The notes under the pieces: generated by a model
What the model was told of the DNA's origin: nothing
Databases searched by the model: none
What the model saw: the letters and a program-made list of their open reading frames with translations, nothing else
Shown here: positions 1 to 8,183 of the stretch, piece by piece
How positions within the stretch are numbered: the stretch's first letter is position 1
How the letters are laid out: every line of letters begins with the position of its first letter
Made by a program: the position numbers and the translations under genes
Origin: Chitinophagaceae bacterium
GTDB lineage: Bacteria; Bacteroidota; Bacteroidia; Chitinophagales; Chitinophagaceae
Reading direction: 5' to 3'
Length of the DNA: 41,534 nt
Assembly: GCA_023251255.1 (NCBI GenBank)
Contig: JAHEZD010000003.1
Location: 1-41,534, forward strand

Positions 1-1
1 G

Positions 2-136
2 TTCGAGAAGGCAGACATCAGTGACCTGCAGGTGCAATTGGTGCTGAGCACCAAAAAGGGCAATGAACTGCAATCGTACAACATCAGCAAGAGCACAAGG
101 ACAATAGATGATGTTGTGGTGACGAGGTTGAAATAA
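2..136 (+). CDS. C-terminal end of an unidentified protein (partial)
   Basis: An open frame enters from the left edge and ends at a TAA at 134-136, giving 44 residues that finish in DDVVVTRLK. The codon use is normal for the region, and a strong terminator follows 55 bp downstream, which supports it as the true 3' end of a plus-strand gene. The fragment is too short and too plain (polar, beta-prone) to assign a family, so no function is offered. Confidence 0.6.
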   Translation, partial: FEKADISDLQVQLVLSTKKGNELQSYNISKSTRTIDDVVVTRLK

Positions 137-190
137 TTGGTTACGAAAGGCCGTTCGTATAAGTTTCAATTGGTTTTGGTTTTAATAGTT

Positions 191-228
191 ACAGGCTTGC
201 ACATATACATGTGCAAGCCTGTTTTTTT
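191..228 (+). terminator. Intrinsic terminator of the left-edge gene
   Basis: A perfect 14-bp stem (191-204 with 209-222) closes a 4-nt loop and runs straight into seven T residues. The T tract lies on the plus-strand side only, so it ends the partial gene at the left edge. The convergent DinB gene stops 12 bp beyond. Confidence 0.9.
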
Positions 229-240
229 AATGAGATAAGA

Positions 241-738
241 TTACATGCTTTGGTCATCTGCACTCGGGCCATAGCTTCCTGGAATAGCCACATCCAATAA
301 ACGCAAGAAGACTCCCAGTTGTGCACGGTGATGTGTAGTTTGGTTGAGGCTCATCCTTATTACTTCATGCTTTTGTCTAATGCTATACACCTGTTCTGCA
401 TTTCTCAATGTCCAATTAGGCAATAGGTCTTCTTCTTTGGCATTTTCTAGAGCAAACTTTCCTTCACTATAGGATTTTTCAAATAAGGCCAACAAAGCAT
501 CGGTATTTTCCACAGGAGTTGGAGAATAGTCCATTGTTGCAAAATCCAACTCAGTAGTTGTCAAGGCAATTTTTGTCCAACTTGGCAGTTCGGCAATATG
601 TGTTGTCAATTGACGGATGCTCATGCTTTTTTCATGTGGCTTCCAGTTATACTTATCATTGGGTACAATTGCCAGCATTTTTCTGGTAATAACGGCTTCT
701 TCCTCCATTTCTTTTAGGAGGATTGGGATCAGTTCCAT
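241..738 (-). CDS. DinB-family (YfiT-like) putative metal-dependent protein
   Basis: A 165-residue protein with the four-helix DinB/YfiT layout. The expected metal-ligand histidines are visible: His47 in the early LTTHIAEL segment and the HHRAQLG motif at 136-142 near the third helix. The position usually occupied by the first histidine of an NHxxHHR motif is Gln here (NQTTHHR), which is a small deviation. DinB superfamily members bind a divalent metal, and some act as thiol transferases or damage-inducible proteins; the specific reaction is not predictable. It is the last gene of a co-directional minus-strand run, 95 bp after a WYL-type regulator, a pairing compatible with local regulation. 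The ATG at 736-738 is preceded by no closer in-frame alternative. Confidence 0.88.
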   Translation of the reverse strand: MELIPILLKEMEEEAVITRKMLAIVPNDKYNWKPHEKSMSIRQLTTHIAELPSWTKIALTTTELDFATMDYSPTPVENTDALLALFEKSYSEGKFALENAKEEDLLPNWTLRNAEQVYSIRQKHEVIRMSLNQTTHHRAQLGVFLRLLDVAIPGSYGPSADDQSM

Positions 739-833
739 AATGTTTTTGTTTTTGATGATAATACAAAGGAAAACGGCACCACTGACAACCCTATGGCAGT
801 GCGGTTTTGAGAAATAACAATTTTTTGGGACGC

Positions 834-1523
834 TTAAAAATCAACTGGTAATTCCTTCATGTAATCATTGATGTCAATATGGGCCGACTTGATAAAAGCC
901 TGATTGGTAATTTTTAACCGGATTATTCTTGACACTTTAAAATCACGGTACTCCTTTCTTAAATGGCACCAAGCAATTACATGCCAACTGAAGGCATAAA
1001 ATATAAGCCCAATAGGCTCCATTTCCCTTTGGCTGGTTTCTTCCTTGTTGTTCTTATATTCAACAATGATTATTTTTTGAGAGGAGATGGCTGTTTGGAG
1101 AATAGATAGGAACTCAAAATCCTGTTTCAGTCTCGCAGGAATTTGTAATTTGATATTGTTGGCCAAATGCTCTGCTTTGTCTTTTTCTGAGGAATGCAAA
1201 ACAGACTTTACTTTATTCAGTGCAGATGCATAGTGTGTTTGGATAGATTTATCAGCAAAGCCTTGCACTACGGCTTCCATCAATAAAAAAGCATTCGCTT
1301 CTTCCGAAGTGAAAGAGATAGGGGGTAGGAAATAACCTTGAACAATAAAGTAGCCTTTATGCTGCTCGAAGCTAATGGGAATACCTTGTTCGCATAAAGC
1401 CTTTATGTCCCTGTAAACCGTTCTAACGCTCATATCAAACCTGTCTGCAATCTTCTCTGCAGTTACAAATCTTTTTGATTGCAACAGGGTAAGTATTCCA
1501 AAAAGCCTGTCGATGCGGTTCAT
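834..1523 (-). CDS. YafY-type HTH and WYL-domain transcriptional regulator
   Basis: A 229-residue cytoplasmic regulator. Residues 1-60 form a DeoR-like winged helix-turn-helix, with MNRIDRLFGILTLLQ as first helix and the TAEKIADRFDMSVRTVYRDI recognition region at 21-40. Residues about 135-225 form the WYL ligand-sensing domain; the namesake triad is degenerate (WHVIAWCHLRKEYRDFKVSRI region, about 180-200), as in many Bacteroidota members. WYL domains of this kind sense nucleic acid or nucleotide-like ligands, but the effector is unknown here. Its ATG (1521-1523) lies 5 bp after the stop of the rRNA methyltransferase gene, so the two are almost certainly co-transcribed. It may control this short operon or the DinB gene downstream. 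Confidence 0.9.
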   Translation of the reverse strand: MNRIDRLFGILTLLQSKRFVTAEKIADRFDMSVRTVYRDIKALCEQGIPISFEQHKGYFIVQGYFLPPISFTSEEANAFLLMEAVVQGFADKSIQTHYASALNKVKSVLHSSEKDKAEHLANNIKLQIPARLKQDFEFLSILQTAISSQKIIIVEYKNNKEETSQREMEPIGLIFYAFSWHVIAWCHLRKEYRDFKVSRIIRLKITNQAFIKSAHIDINDYMKELPVDF

Positions 1524-1528
1524 GGTGT

Positions 1529-2716
1529 TTACGCAATTTGTTCTGTTTCTTTTTCCATCCTTCTCGTACCACTGTACAGTTCATATTCCAATAGCCGACA
1601 GTCAATCGTACTATTGTAGAACTCTATCCTACGTTTGGCCTTTAGGCCAATCTTTTTAGCAAGGTCAAGGTTGCCCGTAAAAACATAGCCAAAATATCCA
1701 CCACATTGCTTCTTCATGAAATCACCGATTCGGCTATAGGTTTCCTCGAGCTCTTCTATTTCCCCCAAACGTTCACCATACTCGGGGTTCACCATCATGA
1801 TACCAACTTGGTTTTGTGGAACCTGCGTTGCGGCAAAATCGCAAACAGCAAAGTGGATCAATTGTTCAACACCTGCAGCTAATGCATTTTTCTTTGCATT
1901 TTCTATAGCCTTATTACTTAAATCTGTCGCAATGATTTTTAGATGATGGGGCGTTTTTATCTGCTCTAGCAATAAGTCCCTTTCCTTTTTATAAACAGAA
2001 TCATCATAACCAAGTAAATGCATGAAAGCATAGTTTGTTCTGAACAGCCCTGGCCCCCTATTGGTAGCAATCAGTGCCGCTTCAATGGCCAATGTTCCTG
2101 AGCCACACATGGGATTAACGAAAGGCGAATTCTTGTTCCAGTTGGTTGCATAAATCGTTGCTGAAGCCAATCCTTCCAGCATAGGAGCAAGGCCCGGTAT
2201 TTTCCTGTAGCCATGTCTTGCTAAGGACTCTCCAGATGTATCAATGAACACTTCTGCCTCTTCATTCTTCCAAAATAGATGGATAACGGCACCTGTTAGT
2301 TCTGCACCTGTACTTGGACGGTTGCCCCTTACATCCCGCATTCTATCAACAATGGCGTCTTTTACACGGAGGTTGGAAAACATGCTGTTATTGATGGTGT
2401 CGTTCTGTACATTGCTGGTGATGGAAAAATAACCGGGATTGGGGATGATTTTTTCCCATGGATATGACTTCAAGTGTTGGTGTATGCTATCTGCATCCTT
2501 AGCCATAAAGCTTTGCAAACTGTACAGTATCTGGCTGGCGCATCGCAGGTTCAAATTGAGTTTGATGCAATCATTGATGGTACCCGTAAGCCTTACGCCA
2601 GTAATGAAAGTTTCATCAACAATAAAGCCCAAGGCTTCCACTTCTTTTTGTAAATAAGGGGCAATGCGTTTATGGCAAGTAATGATGATGGCAGCTTTTT
2701 CCGTGAATGGGTTCAT
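1529..2716 (-). CDS. THUMP-domain class I SAM-dependent rRNA methyltransferase (RlmL-like)
   Basis: A 395-residue protein of the COG0116 family, whose characterised member RlmL makes N2-methylguanosine in 23S rRNA. Residues about 1-155 are the ferredoxin-like and THUMP RNA-binding part. The Rossmann methyltransferase follows, with motif I NPMCGSGT at 201-208, an acidic ATDLS motif at 263-267 and the catalytic motif IV as NPEYGER at 310-316, a common Bacteroidota variant of NPPYGER. I chose the ATG at 2714-2716, because the longer frame opens with a TTG only three codons upstream. It stops 5 bp before the WYL regulator, and a small ORF lies 54 bp upstream. It lacks the second, RlmK-like domain found in the fused enterobacterial protein. 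Confidence 0.93.
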   Translation of the reverse strand: MNPFTEKAAIIITCHKRIAPYLQKEVEALGFIVDETFITGVRLTGTINDCIKLNLNLRCASQILYSLQSFMAKDADSIHQHLKSYPWEKIIPNPGYFSITSNVQNDTINNSMFSNLRVKDAIVDRMRDVRGNRPSTGAELTGAVIHLFWKNEEAEVFIDTSGESLARHGYRKIPGLAPMLEGLASATIYATNWNKNSPFVNPMCGSGTLAIEAALIATNRGPGLFRTNYAFMHLLGYDDSVYKKERDLLLEQIKTPHHLKIIATDLSNKAIENAKKNALAAGVEQLIHFAVCDFAATQVPQNQVGIMMVNPEYGERLGEIEELEETYSRIGDFMKKQCGGYFGYVFTGNLDLAKKIGLKAKRRIEFYNSTIDCRLLEYELYSGTRRMEKETEQIA

Positions 2717-2770
2717 AAGATGCAAAGGTAAAAGCTTAGTAAAGGTAGTAGGAAGAAAGTTTAGTATACT

Positions 2771-2989
2771 TTATTGCTTTTGTTTTTTCATGTATTCATC
2801 TAAGTCTAACGTGTCCATCTTGTTTGTCGATGAATCCTTCAGAAGGATAATTGCTTTTGCATCTTTGAAAACATTTTCTTTGTTTTCCCCCAATTGGGAA
2901 ACAACATGGGCTGCATGTAATAAATGTATGAAAATAAAAAGTACGGCTATGGAAGAAACACCCGTTAACGTTTTTGTTTTGTTGTTCAT
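2771..2989 (-). CDS. Small single-span membrane or exported hypothetical protein
   Basis: A 72-residue protein with a basic start (MNNKTKT) and one hydrophobic stretch at about 10-28, then a charged tail ending DEYMKKQKQ. The hydrophobic stretch could be a membrane anchor or an uncleaved signal; there is no lipobox cysteine. It sits 24 bp after the stop of the upstream helical-repeat gene and 54 bp before the methyltransferase, on the same strand, so it is probably part of the same transcript. I do not recognise the family. Support comes from operon position and sensible composition, not homology. Confidence 0.6.
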   Translation of the reverse strand: MNNKTKTLTGVSSIAVLFIFIHLLHAAHVVSQLGENKENVFKDAKAIILLKDSSTNKMDTLDLDEYMKKQKQ

Positions 2990-3013
2990 GATTGAAAATG
3001 AATAGGCAAATGA

Positions 3014-4570
3014 TTAATTCCCTGTTTTCCTTTTGCTCTTCAAGTATTTACTGTATATAATTTCGCTCATAGGCTTGTTGTACACTTTGCTTTCCACCCA
3101 GGAAATCACGTCCAAATAGGCAAAGGCGCGGGTTTCGAACCTGTTTTTTTCCAAGTGCTTTATTTTGTTAAGGAACTTTTCCAGTTCGGGTTTCAGTAGC
3201 CTTGGATGCACACCAAATGATTGCCTCACAAAACGGAACATTTCCTCTTCCACTACGGTCAGGTTCTTCATTTTCGCCATGAAGCGGTAAACAGATTTTA
3301 TCAGGGATTCCATGATTTCATAGTTACCCATTTCATAGTGGGCCATTAATTGCAATAGGCGTGCATAGCATTGAAGGTCAATCCGAAGGTCCATGGGTCC
3401 ATTGATAATCTTGAACAGGTAATCAATGGCTTCGCTATAATTGCCATTACCAAAATGTAAGGAGGCAAACTTATAAGTGAAAACCAGGATTCTGTGCCTA
3501 TCTACATACATATCGTACTCACTCAATTTTTCCTCAATATGTGGAATGAGTGCCACGCCTTCCTTGAATGTGCCCTTCATTAAATGCCCATTAATTTTTG
3601 CACTGTTTATGTAAATAGAGGTGTGCGTACGGAAATTATCATGCTGATTGGCGGCATCTGTTTTTTCAAAATCCTCAAACTGTTTCAGCGTAATATCGAA
3701 CTGCTCAAAATTTCGGAGGTCGAAATGTGCATTCAACAAAGTGTGGATGCCTTTTATATAGTGGCCTGTTTCTACGGATTTCATTAAAGGGTGTGCGTTG
3801 AATACATCAACCCATTTTTGGCTGTAACGATAGTACATTAAAAAGTCCTGACGGATAAATGCATACCAGCAATAGCTTTGATACAGGTAGAGTTCTTCAT
3901 AAAACCCATGTATTTCCTTCACATTTGGGGGCAGGTTTTCCTTGAAAAACTCCCGAATGTCCTTTTCATCATTTTCGTTTCTCGCATGCCCATTGATAAC
4001 ATACCACCTGTATAACAGTAAAGCAAGGTTGGAAAGCTTTGTAACTCTGTAAACATGACCACTGATTTCCATGGCTTCCTTGGCGAGCACTTCCGTTTTT
4101 TCTGTGGAACTACGGGTTATATGAAGTGTTTCGATTTTCTTTTCCAATGAAAGTGCCTGAACAAGAAAGTTGAATTTCTGGTTGGCCTTGGCAAGTTCCT
4201 TTGCCTTCTCCAAAATGCGCAGGGCCTGTATTTTCAAACCTTTGTTGTACAGCAAGCGTGCATAATCCAAATGCTCACTTAATTGGAGGTCAATGTTTTC
4301 CGTGCTTTTCAATAAACGAAGGCTTGCGAGAACCTGTTTATACAAATGGGTTTTAAGATTGGCCAATTGTGGTTTTGTGACGGAAGGAAGTCTTTTCATC
4401 AATACCGTATCATCTGCATCCTGCATTTTATCGATGGCATCAAAAAGCTGCACGATTTTAAGGTCTTCTTTAGCGGAACTCCTTTTTATATAAAGCTTGA
4501 AATGTCTTTTCTCGGCTTTTTCAAGAGAGTGAATTAATTGAAACAATATATCTGAAAATCGGTTGGACAT
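3014..4570 (-). CDS. Conserved helical-repeat protein of unknown function
   Basis: A 518-residue, mainly alpha-helical and soluble protein beginning MSNRFSDILFQLIHSLEKAE. Repeated stretches with the spacing of TPR-like helix pairs (for example LYNKGLKIQALRILEKAKEL near 130-150 and the FGNGNYSEAIDYLFKI region near 370) suggest a tetratricopeptide-type scaffold for protein contacts. I recognise the amino-terminal pattern as one seen in hypothetical proteins of Chitinophagaceae, but know of no function. The frame is open for another 64 codons upstream to 4762. That extension has poor composition (runs of Cys, Ser, Thr) and overlaps the repeat copy starting at 4666, so I take the ATG at 4568-4570. 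There is no signal peptide or membrane span. Confidence 0.85.
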   Translation of the reverse strand: MSNRFSDILFQLIHSLEKAEKRHFKLYIKRSSAKEDLKIVQLFDAIDKMQDADDTVLMKRLPSVTKPQLANLKTHLYKQVLASLRLLKSTENIDLQLSEHLDYARLLYNKGLKIQALRILEKAKELAKANQKFNFLVQALSLEKKIETLHITRSSTEKTEVLAKEAMEISGHVYRVTKLSNLALLLYRWYVINGHARNENDEKDIREFFKENLPPNVKEIHGFYEELYLYQSYCWYAFIRQDFLMYYRYSQKWVDVFNAHPLMKSVETGHYIKGIHTLLNAHFDLRNFEQFDITLKQFEDFEKTDAANQHDNFRTHTSIYINSAKINGHLMKGTFKEGVALIPHIEEKLSEYDMYVDRHRILVFTYKFASLHFGNGNYSEAIDYLFKIINGPMDLRIDLQCYARLLQLMAHYEMGNYEIMESLIKSVYRFMAKMKNLTVVEEEMFRFVRQSFGVHPRLLKPELEKFLNKIKHLEKNRFETRAFAYLDVISWVESKVYNKPMSEIIYSKYLKSKRKTGN

Positions 4571-4665
4571 AATGGTTGTTTTTAGCCCAATTGCAATGCC
4601 AATAAGGCTTTGCAAAAAGCGTTCGATAGTTTGGGCATAATAAAACAGAAGGTAAGTTGTTGTAG

Positions 4666-4863
4666 AACATGCGGTGGAGCATGTTACTTTTACTGTAGAA
4701 AATGAGGCAAGGCAATCGTTAGATTTGGAATAAGCAATCAGAAGAGGTCCGTTTTCATTCAATCAAGAGGTTGAATACACAACATCGAAAGAACTATTTT
4801 TCATATGGCAAGCAATCGTTAGAGGTCGGCTGTTTCTACAGTGGACCTTCTTTTTTTAGCCAC
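4666..4863 (+). repeat. Structured direct repeat, copy A (possible small RNA locus)
   Basis: The copy opens with a hairpin (7-bp stem, 4666-4672 with 4679-4685) followed by ACTTTTAC. It then carries motif CAATCGTTAGA at 4713 and 4813 and a degenerate version near 4733, and closes with a terminator hairpin at 4823-4857. From about 4758 on it is nearly identical to copy B for roughly 105 bp, with two substitutions near 4766-4768 and a different T-run length. Both copies share hairpin, motif and terminator order. This is compatible with a plus-strand small RNA, but no confident promoter was found. Confidence 0.8.
4823..4857 (+). terminator. Terminator closing repeat copy A
   Basis: The stem AGGTC/GACCT is extended inside by CTGT/ACAG around a TTCT loop, with one G-G mismatch and one G-U pair between them. 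It is followed by TC and seven T residues. No coding gene on the plus strand ends here, so the transcript it would stop must be non-coding. Confidence 0.65.
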
Positions 4864-5350
4864 TAACGCAAATGTAACAACTGTTTGTTATTCATGCACT
4901 TTCTTCAATAAAAAAGTTTTCATCAGTCGTTAATATCTTCCTTGATAGCCATTTAAATCGATTTTTCAGTTTCCAATGTGGATTTTTGTTGGCTTTCTAC
5001 CTGAACGAACTCAGCTTTCTTCGACTTATTTGATCGTTTTCCAATAAAATTTGACAATTTTTGAACCAGCCTTAACCATATACTGCCATTTTCTCGAGTA
5101 AAGAAGATTTCCAAGGCGAGGAAACTGCACCCAACTGCGATTAGGCTATGTTTAATTGTATTCCTTTTAGGCCCAATTCTTGTTTTTTACACAAACTGCA
5201 TTTTTACACAATTTTCCAGCAGTAATTCGAAGAAAATCGCCTACTTAAAAAATGGTTGGATATAATGCTTCGACTGTAATGAAAATCAATACCACAAAGG
5301 GTTTCAAAAAAATGAACTGGCTTAGGCATGATAAAAACGGATATAAAAAG

Positions 5351-5564
5351 AAAAGTAGCGTGTACTGGTACATGCTACTTTTACAATGCAAATAAGAAAT
5401 AAAGAATTAGGCAGGCAATCGTTAGAGAGAAAAGAGCAAATCGTTAGAGGCCTAAATTCAATCGAAAGGTTGAATACACAACATCGAAAGAACTATTTTT
5501 CATATGGCAAGCAATCGTTAGAGGTCGGCTGTTTCTACAGTGGACCTTCTTTTTTTTTAGCCAC
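5351..5564 (+). repeat. Structured direct repeat, copy B (possible small RNA locus)
   Basis: The same order as copy A: a strong opening hairpin (14-bp stem, 5351-5364 with 5369-5382, one G-U pair, loop CTGG), ACTTTTAC, three AATCGTTAGA motifs at about 5417, 5439 and 5513, and a terminator. The last 105 bp nearly match copy A at an offset of 698 bp. It lies just after the stop of the histidine kinase gene, which runs in the opposite direction. Confidence 0.8.
5522..5558 (+). terminator. Terminator closing repeat copy B
   Basis: The same hairpin as in copy A (AGGTC/GACCT with inner CTGT/ACAG), followed by nine T residues instead of seven. It points rightward, towards the 3' end of the convergent kinase gene. 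On the minus strand the hairpin has no following T run, so it would not end the kinase transcript. Confidence 0.65.
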
Positions 5565-5611
5565 GTTTGCAAATATATACCCCTCACATCATATAAATTA
5601 ACTTTTAAGGC

Positions 5612-7996
5612 TTATTTTTTAACTTTTTTTATTGTGTAGTTTAGGACAATCCTGTATAAATCATTTGGAACAAAAGGTTTTACTACAATATCATCTATTC
5701 CTGTTTCCTTAATCTGAAGCTCTGTTTCTTTTGGCAAACTTGCTGTAAGTGCCACAATTGGTAATGTTACGCCCATTTCCCTTAACCGTCTTGTTGCTTC
5801 ATAACCATCCATTACCGGCATGTGCATGTCCATTAATATAAGTTTGTGACGACTTTGATCCAATTTGTCCAGTGCTTCTTGACCATTATGGGCAATATCT
5901 ATTGTAGCCCCCCATTTCTGCAAAAAAGATTGGGCCACCATTATATTCATGGGATTATCCTCTACCAATAGAATTGAAACACCCATCAGCGGCCTATCTT
6001 CTTCTTTGGGAAGGGTTTCTTTGTGAAGAAAATCAACCGTAATATTTTTACTAATTCCGAACGTTTGTTCAAAATAAAATAAGGTGCCCTTTCCTTCTTC
6101 ACTATTTACTTTTAATGATGAACCTTGCAGTTCCAGGATTCTTTTACAAATGGCAAGCCCAAGACCTGTGCCACCGAAGCTTCTAGATGTGGATGAATCG
6201 GCTTGAGTAAACTGTTCAAATATCAGTTTCTGCTTTTCTACAGGTATACCAATGCCTGTATCCTGTACACTGATCTCAACGGTGATTTCCCTTTCGGTGC
6301 TATTTTTTATCTGCACATTTAACTCCACAAACCCTTTTTGCGTGAACTTGATGGCATTATGAACAAGATTGGTTATCACCTGTGATAACCTTGTTGGGTC
6401 GCCCATTAGTTTTTGCTGCAACCGCTTATCAATAATTGTTCTTAGTTCTATTCCTTTATCCTTTGCTGAGATTTTCAATGCGGATATGATATTGTTTGCA
6501 ACAGAAGTAATGTCCATTTCAATGTTCTCAATTAAGATTTTGCCAGCTTCTATTTTACTGAAATCCAAAATATCGTTTACAATAGCCAATAAATTGTTGG
6601 CAGAAAAAAGCATTACTTCCATTTGTTCTTTTTGGTCCTCCCTAGGATTGTTCCGTAGCAGCAAGTGGCTCATACCTATAACAGAATTAAGGGGTGTCCT
6701 TATTTCATGGCTCATGGTCGAAAGGAATTCCCCTTTTGCTTTTAGACCTTGTTCTGCTTGGATCTTTGCCTGTTGCAATTTATAGGAGAACCGAAACGAA
6801 AGAATGAGTGACTGCAGGAAAAAGAAAGCAAGGTAACAGGCGAAAATGATAACTTTCAAAGGCTTGATAACACCAAAATATTCAAGGTTTATGATTAATA
6901 TAACCGCCATCAAAATGACAATGCTTGCCAATGCGAATGAAGAGCCAATCCGTTTTTTGACCACAGCTTTAATAAATACAAAAAGTATAAAAGCTATGCA
7001 GAAGAACATCACTAACAAGAAGGGATTGATAAGCTTGGTGAAAAAAAGGGTGGGGGTAAATACAGGTGTCATTGCTGCCGCAAGGCTAAAAACGAATAAA
7101 AACTTCAGTACAGGCTTGTACACATCTTCAGGATAAAGGTTGTTTATGTATTGGAGAAACAAAACAACGCTGCTGAACAATGTGAAATATTCGAGCCTTA
7201 CGGTTAGCACCCAACTAAGATTCGGGAAAATGGCATGCAGTGCATAAAAGGAACTACCAATAATCCTGTAACTATAAACCATGCAGAAAAGGGAGAAATA
7301 AAGCGTGGCCCTATCGTACTTGCCAAAAAGGTACAGACTGAAAAAGAACAGTCCACCCATAAACAGGCAACCGCACATTAAAAAATCAGCAGCGGCCGTC
7401 TTTTTGTTCAATAATTGTAACGTTTCGTTGCTGCCGATAATAATCTCCTTATAGGGGCCGCCTTTGTCATGGGAAAAATTGCTTACTTGCAGCACCAATT
7501 GCAGTGTATCCGACTGATTGTTTAGCGGAACGGTACAGTTTATCCAATGTGGCTCATCGTTTATGGCCAAGCTATCTGGATGGCCGTTTGATGAAAACAG
7601 GTTCCCGTTTACATATAATTTATAGGCACAGTAAACATCCGGTACAGTGAGTGCCAATGGAGGTTTTTGCGTTGGTAACAAAACAGTTAAGGTATATGTA
7701 GCAAAACCTTGTGGGGAAAGCTTAATGCCATTAACTTCTGTGCCATTCCAAATTTTAGGGAACATATTAAATTGGATAGGCTCGGGAACACTGCCTGGCG
7801 CTACCAATTGTTTCCAGTAAAAACCCCACTCCCCATTTAATGCAAATGATGATTCCTTTAAATTGACTTTCCTTAAATCAAGCAATCCCCTATTTGCAGT
7901 TGGTATGTCTGGACTTCCAACTGCAAATAGGGTTGTAGATACCAAAAGCAATAGAATGATTATTGTAATATAGTATTTAAGGAGGTTGATTTTCAC
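5612..7996 (-). CDS. Hybrid sensor histidine kinase with 7TMR-DISM sensor and receiver domain
   Basis: A 794-residue inner-membrane kinase. Residues 1-25 are a signal peptide; about 35-190 form a periplasmic jelly-roll of the 7TMR-DISMED2 type, which in relatives binds carbohydrate-like ligands. About 200-405 hold the seven-helix 7TMR-DISM membrane region, followed by a short coiled coil. HisKA follows with phospho-accepting His430 in MSHEIRTPLN. The ATPase domain shows the N box (HNAIKF near 546-551), DTGIGIP at 579-585 and GGTGLGL at 608-614. A C-terminal receiver (about 673-790) has acidic Glu679/Asp680, phospho-accepting Asp723, Thr751 and Lys773. There is no DNA-binding output domain, so a separate regulator or phosphotransfer partner is expected. 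The start is a GTG at 7994-7996; an in-frame TGA lies three codons upstream, so no longer start is possible. Confidence 0.95.
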   Translation of the reverse strand: MKINLLKYYITIIILLLLVSTTLFAVGSPDIPTANRGLLDLRKVNLKESSFALNGEWGFYWKQLVAPGSVPEPIQFNMFPKIWNGTEVNGIKLSPQGFATYTLTVLLPTQKPPLALTVPDVYCAYKLYVNGNLFSSNGHPDSLAINDEPHWINCTVPLNNQSDTLQLVLQVSNFSHDKGGPYKEIIIGSNETLQLLNKKTAAADFLMCGCLFMGGLFFFSLYLFGKYDRATLYFSLFCMVYSYRIIGSSFYALHAIFPNLSWVLTVRLEYFTLFSSVVLFLQYINNLYPEDVYKPVLKFLFVFSLAAAMTPVFTPTLFFTKLINPFLLVMFFCIAFILFVFIKAVVKKRIGSSFALASIVILMAVILIINLEYFGVIKPLKVIIFACYLAFFFLQSLILSFRFSYKLQQAKIQAEQGLKAKGEFLSTMSHEIRTPLNSVIGMSHLLLRNNPREDQKEQMEVMLFSANNLLAIVNDILDFSKIEAGKILIENIEMDITSVANNIISALKISAKDKGIELRTIIDKRLQQKLMGDPTRLSQVITNLVHNAIKFTQKGFVELNVQIKNSTEREITVEISVQDTGIGIPVEKQKLIFEQFTQADSSTSRSFGGTGLGLAICKRILELQGSSLKVNSEEGKGTLFYFEQTFGISKNITVDFLHKETLPKEEDRPLMGVSILLVEDNPMNIMVAQSFLQKWGATIDIAHNGQEALDKLDQSRHKLILMDMHMPVMDGYEATRRLREMGVTLPIVALTASLPKETELQIKETGIDDIVVKPFVPNDLYRIVLNYTIKKVKK

Positions 7997-8183
7997 AGGA
8001 ACTCAATTTAACTAGCTGTTTGCCAAAGTTATATATTCTGTTAAACGCATTTTGGCAGAGGATTATTTGTTTTATTGGAAACCCTTTACCGTTCGTCTTA
8101 TATTATTTCATTGTGGCCGAAAAAACATACCGATTACAAAAATTGGTTTAACTTGTTCCGCTAAATTGTGTTCACCCAAAACA

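Larger units (their letters stand above)
4571..5611. other. Gene-free kilobase with a duplicated structured element
   Basis: No convincing coding frame is present between the start of the helical-repeat gene and the stop of the histidine kinase. The stretch holds two copies of a structured repeat (4666-4863 and 5351-5564), each ending in a plus-strand terminator. The spacer 4864-5350 is A+T-rich and holds nothing I can name. The minus-strand promoter of the gene starting at 4570 must lie within or near the first copy. Confidence 0.7.

Noticed and set aside
4571-4762. 64-codon amino-terminal extension of the helical-repeat protein
   Set aside because: The extension has unusual Cys/Ser/Thr-rich composition and overlaps the duplicated repeat; the ATG at 4570 gives the typical family start.
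4700-5570. Integron attC sites or a CRISPR-like array based on repeated GTTAGAG motifs
   Set aside because: The motifs lack the paired inverse core sites of attC and are neither evenly spaced nor separated by unique spacers; no integrase or cas gene is present.
8052-8183. 44-codon extension of the metallopeptidase, starting at TTG
   Set aside because: It would place the signal peptide internally, and the ATG at 8184 gives a normal Sec signal.
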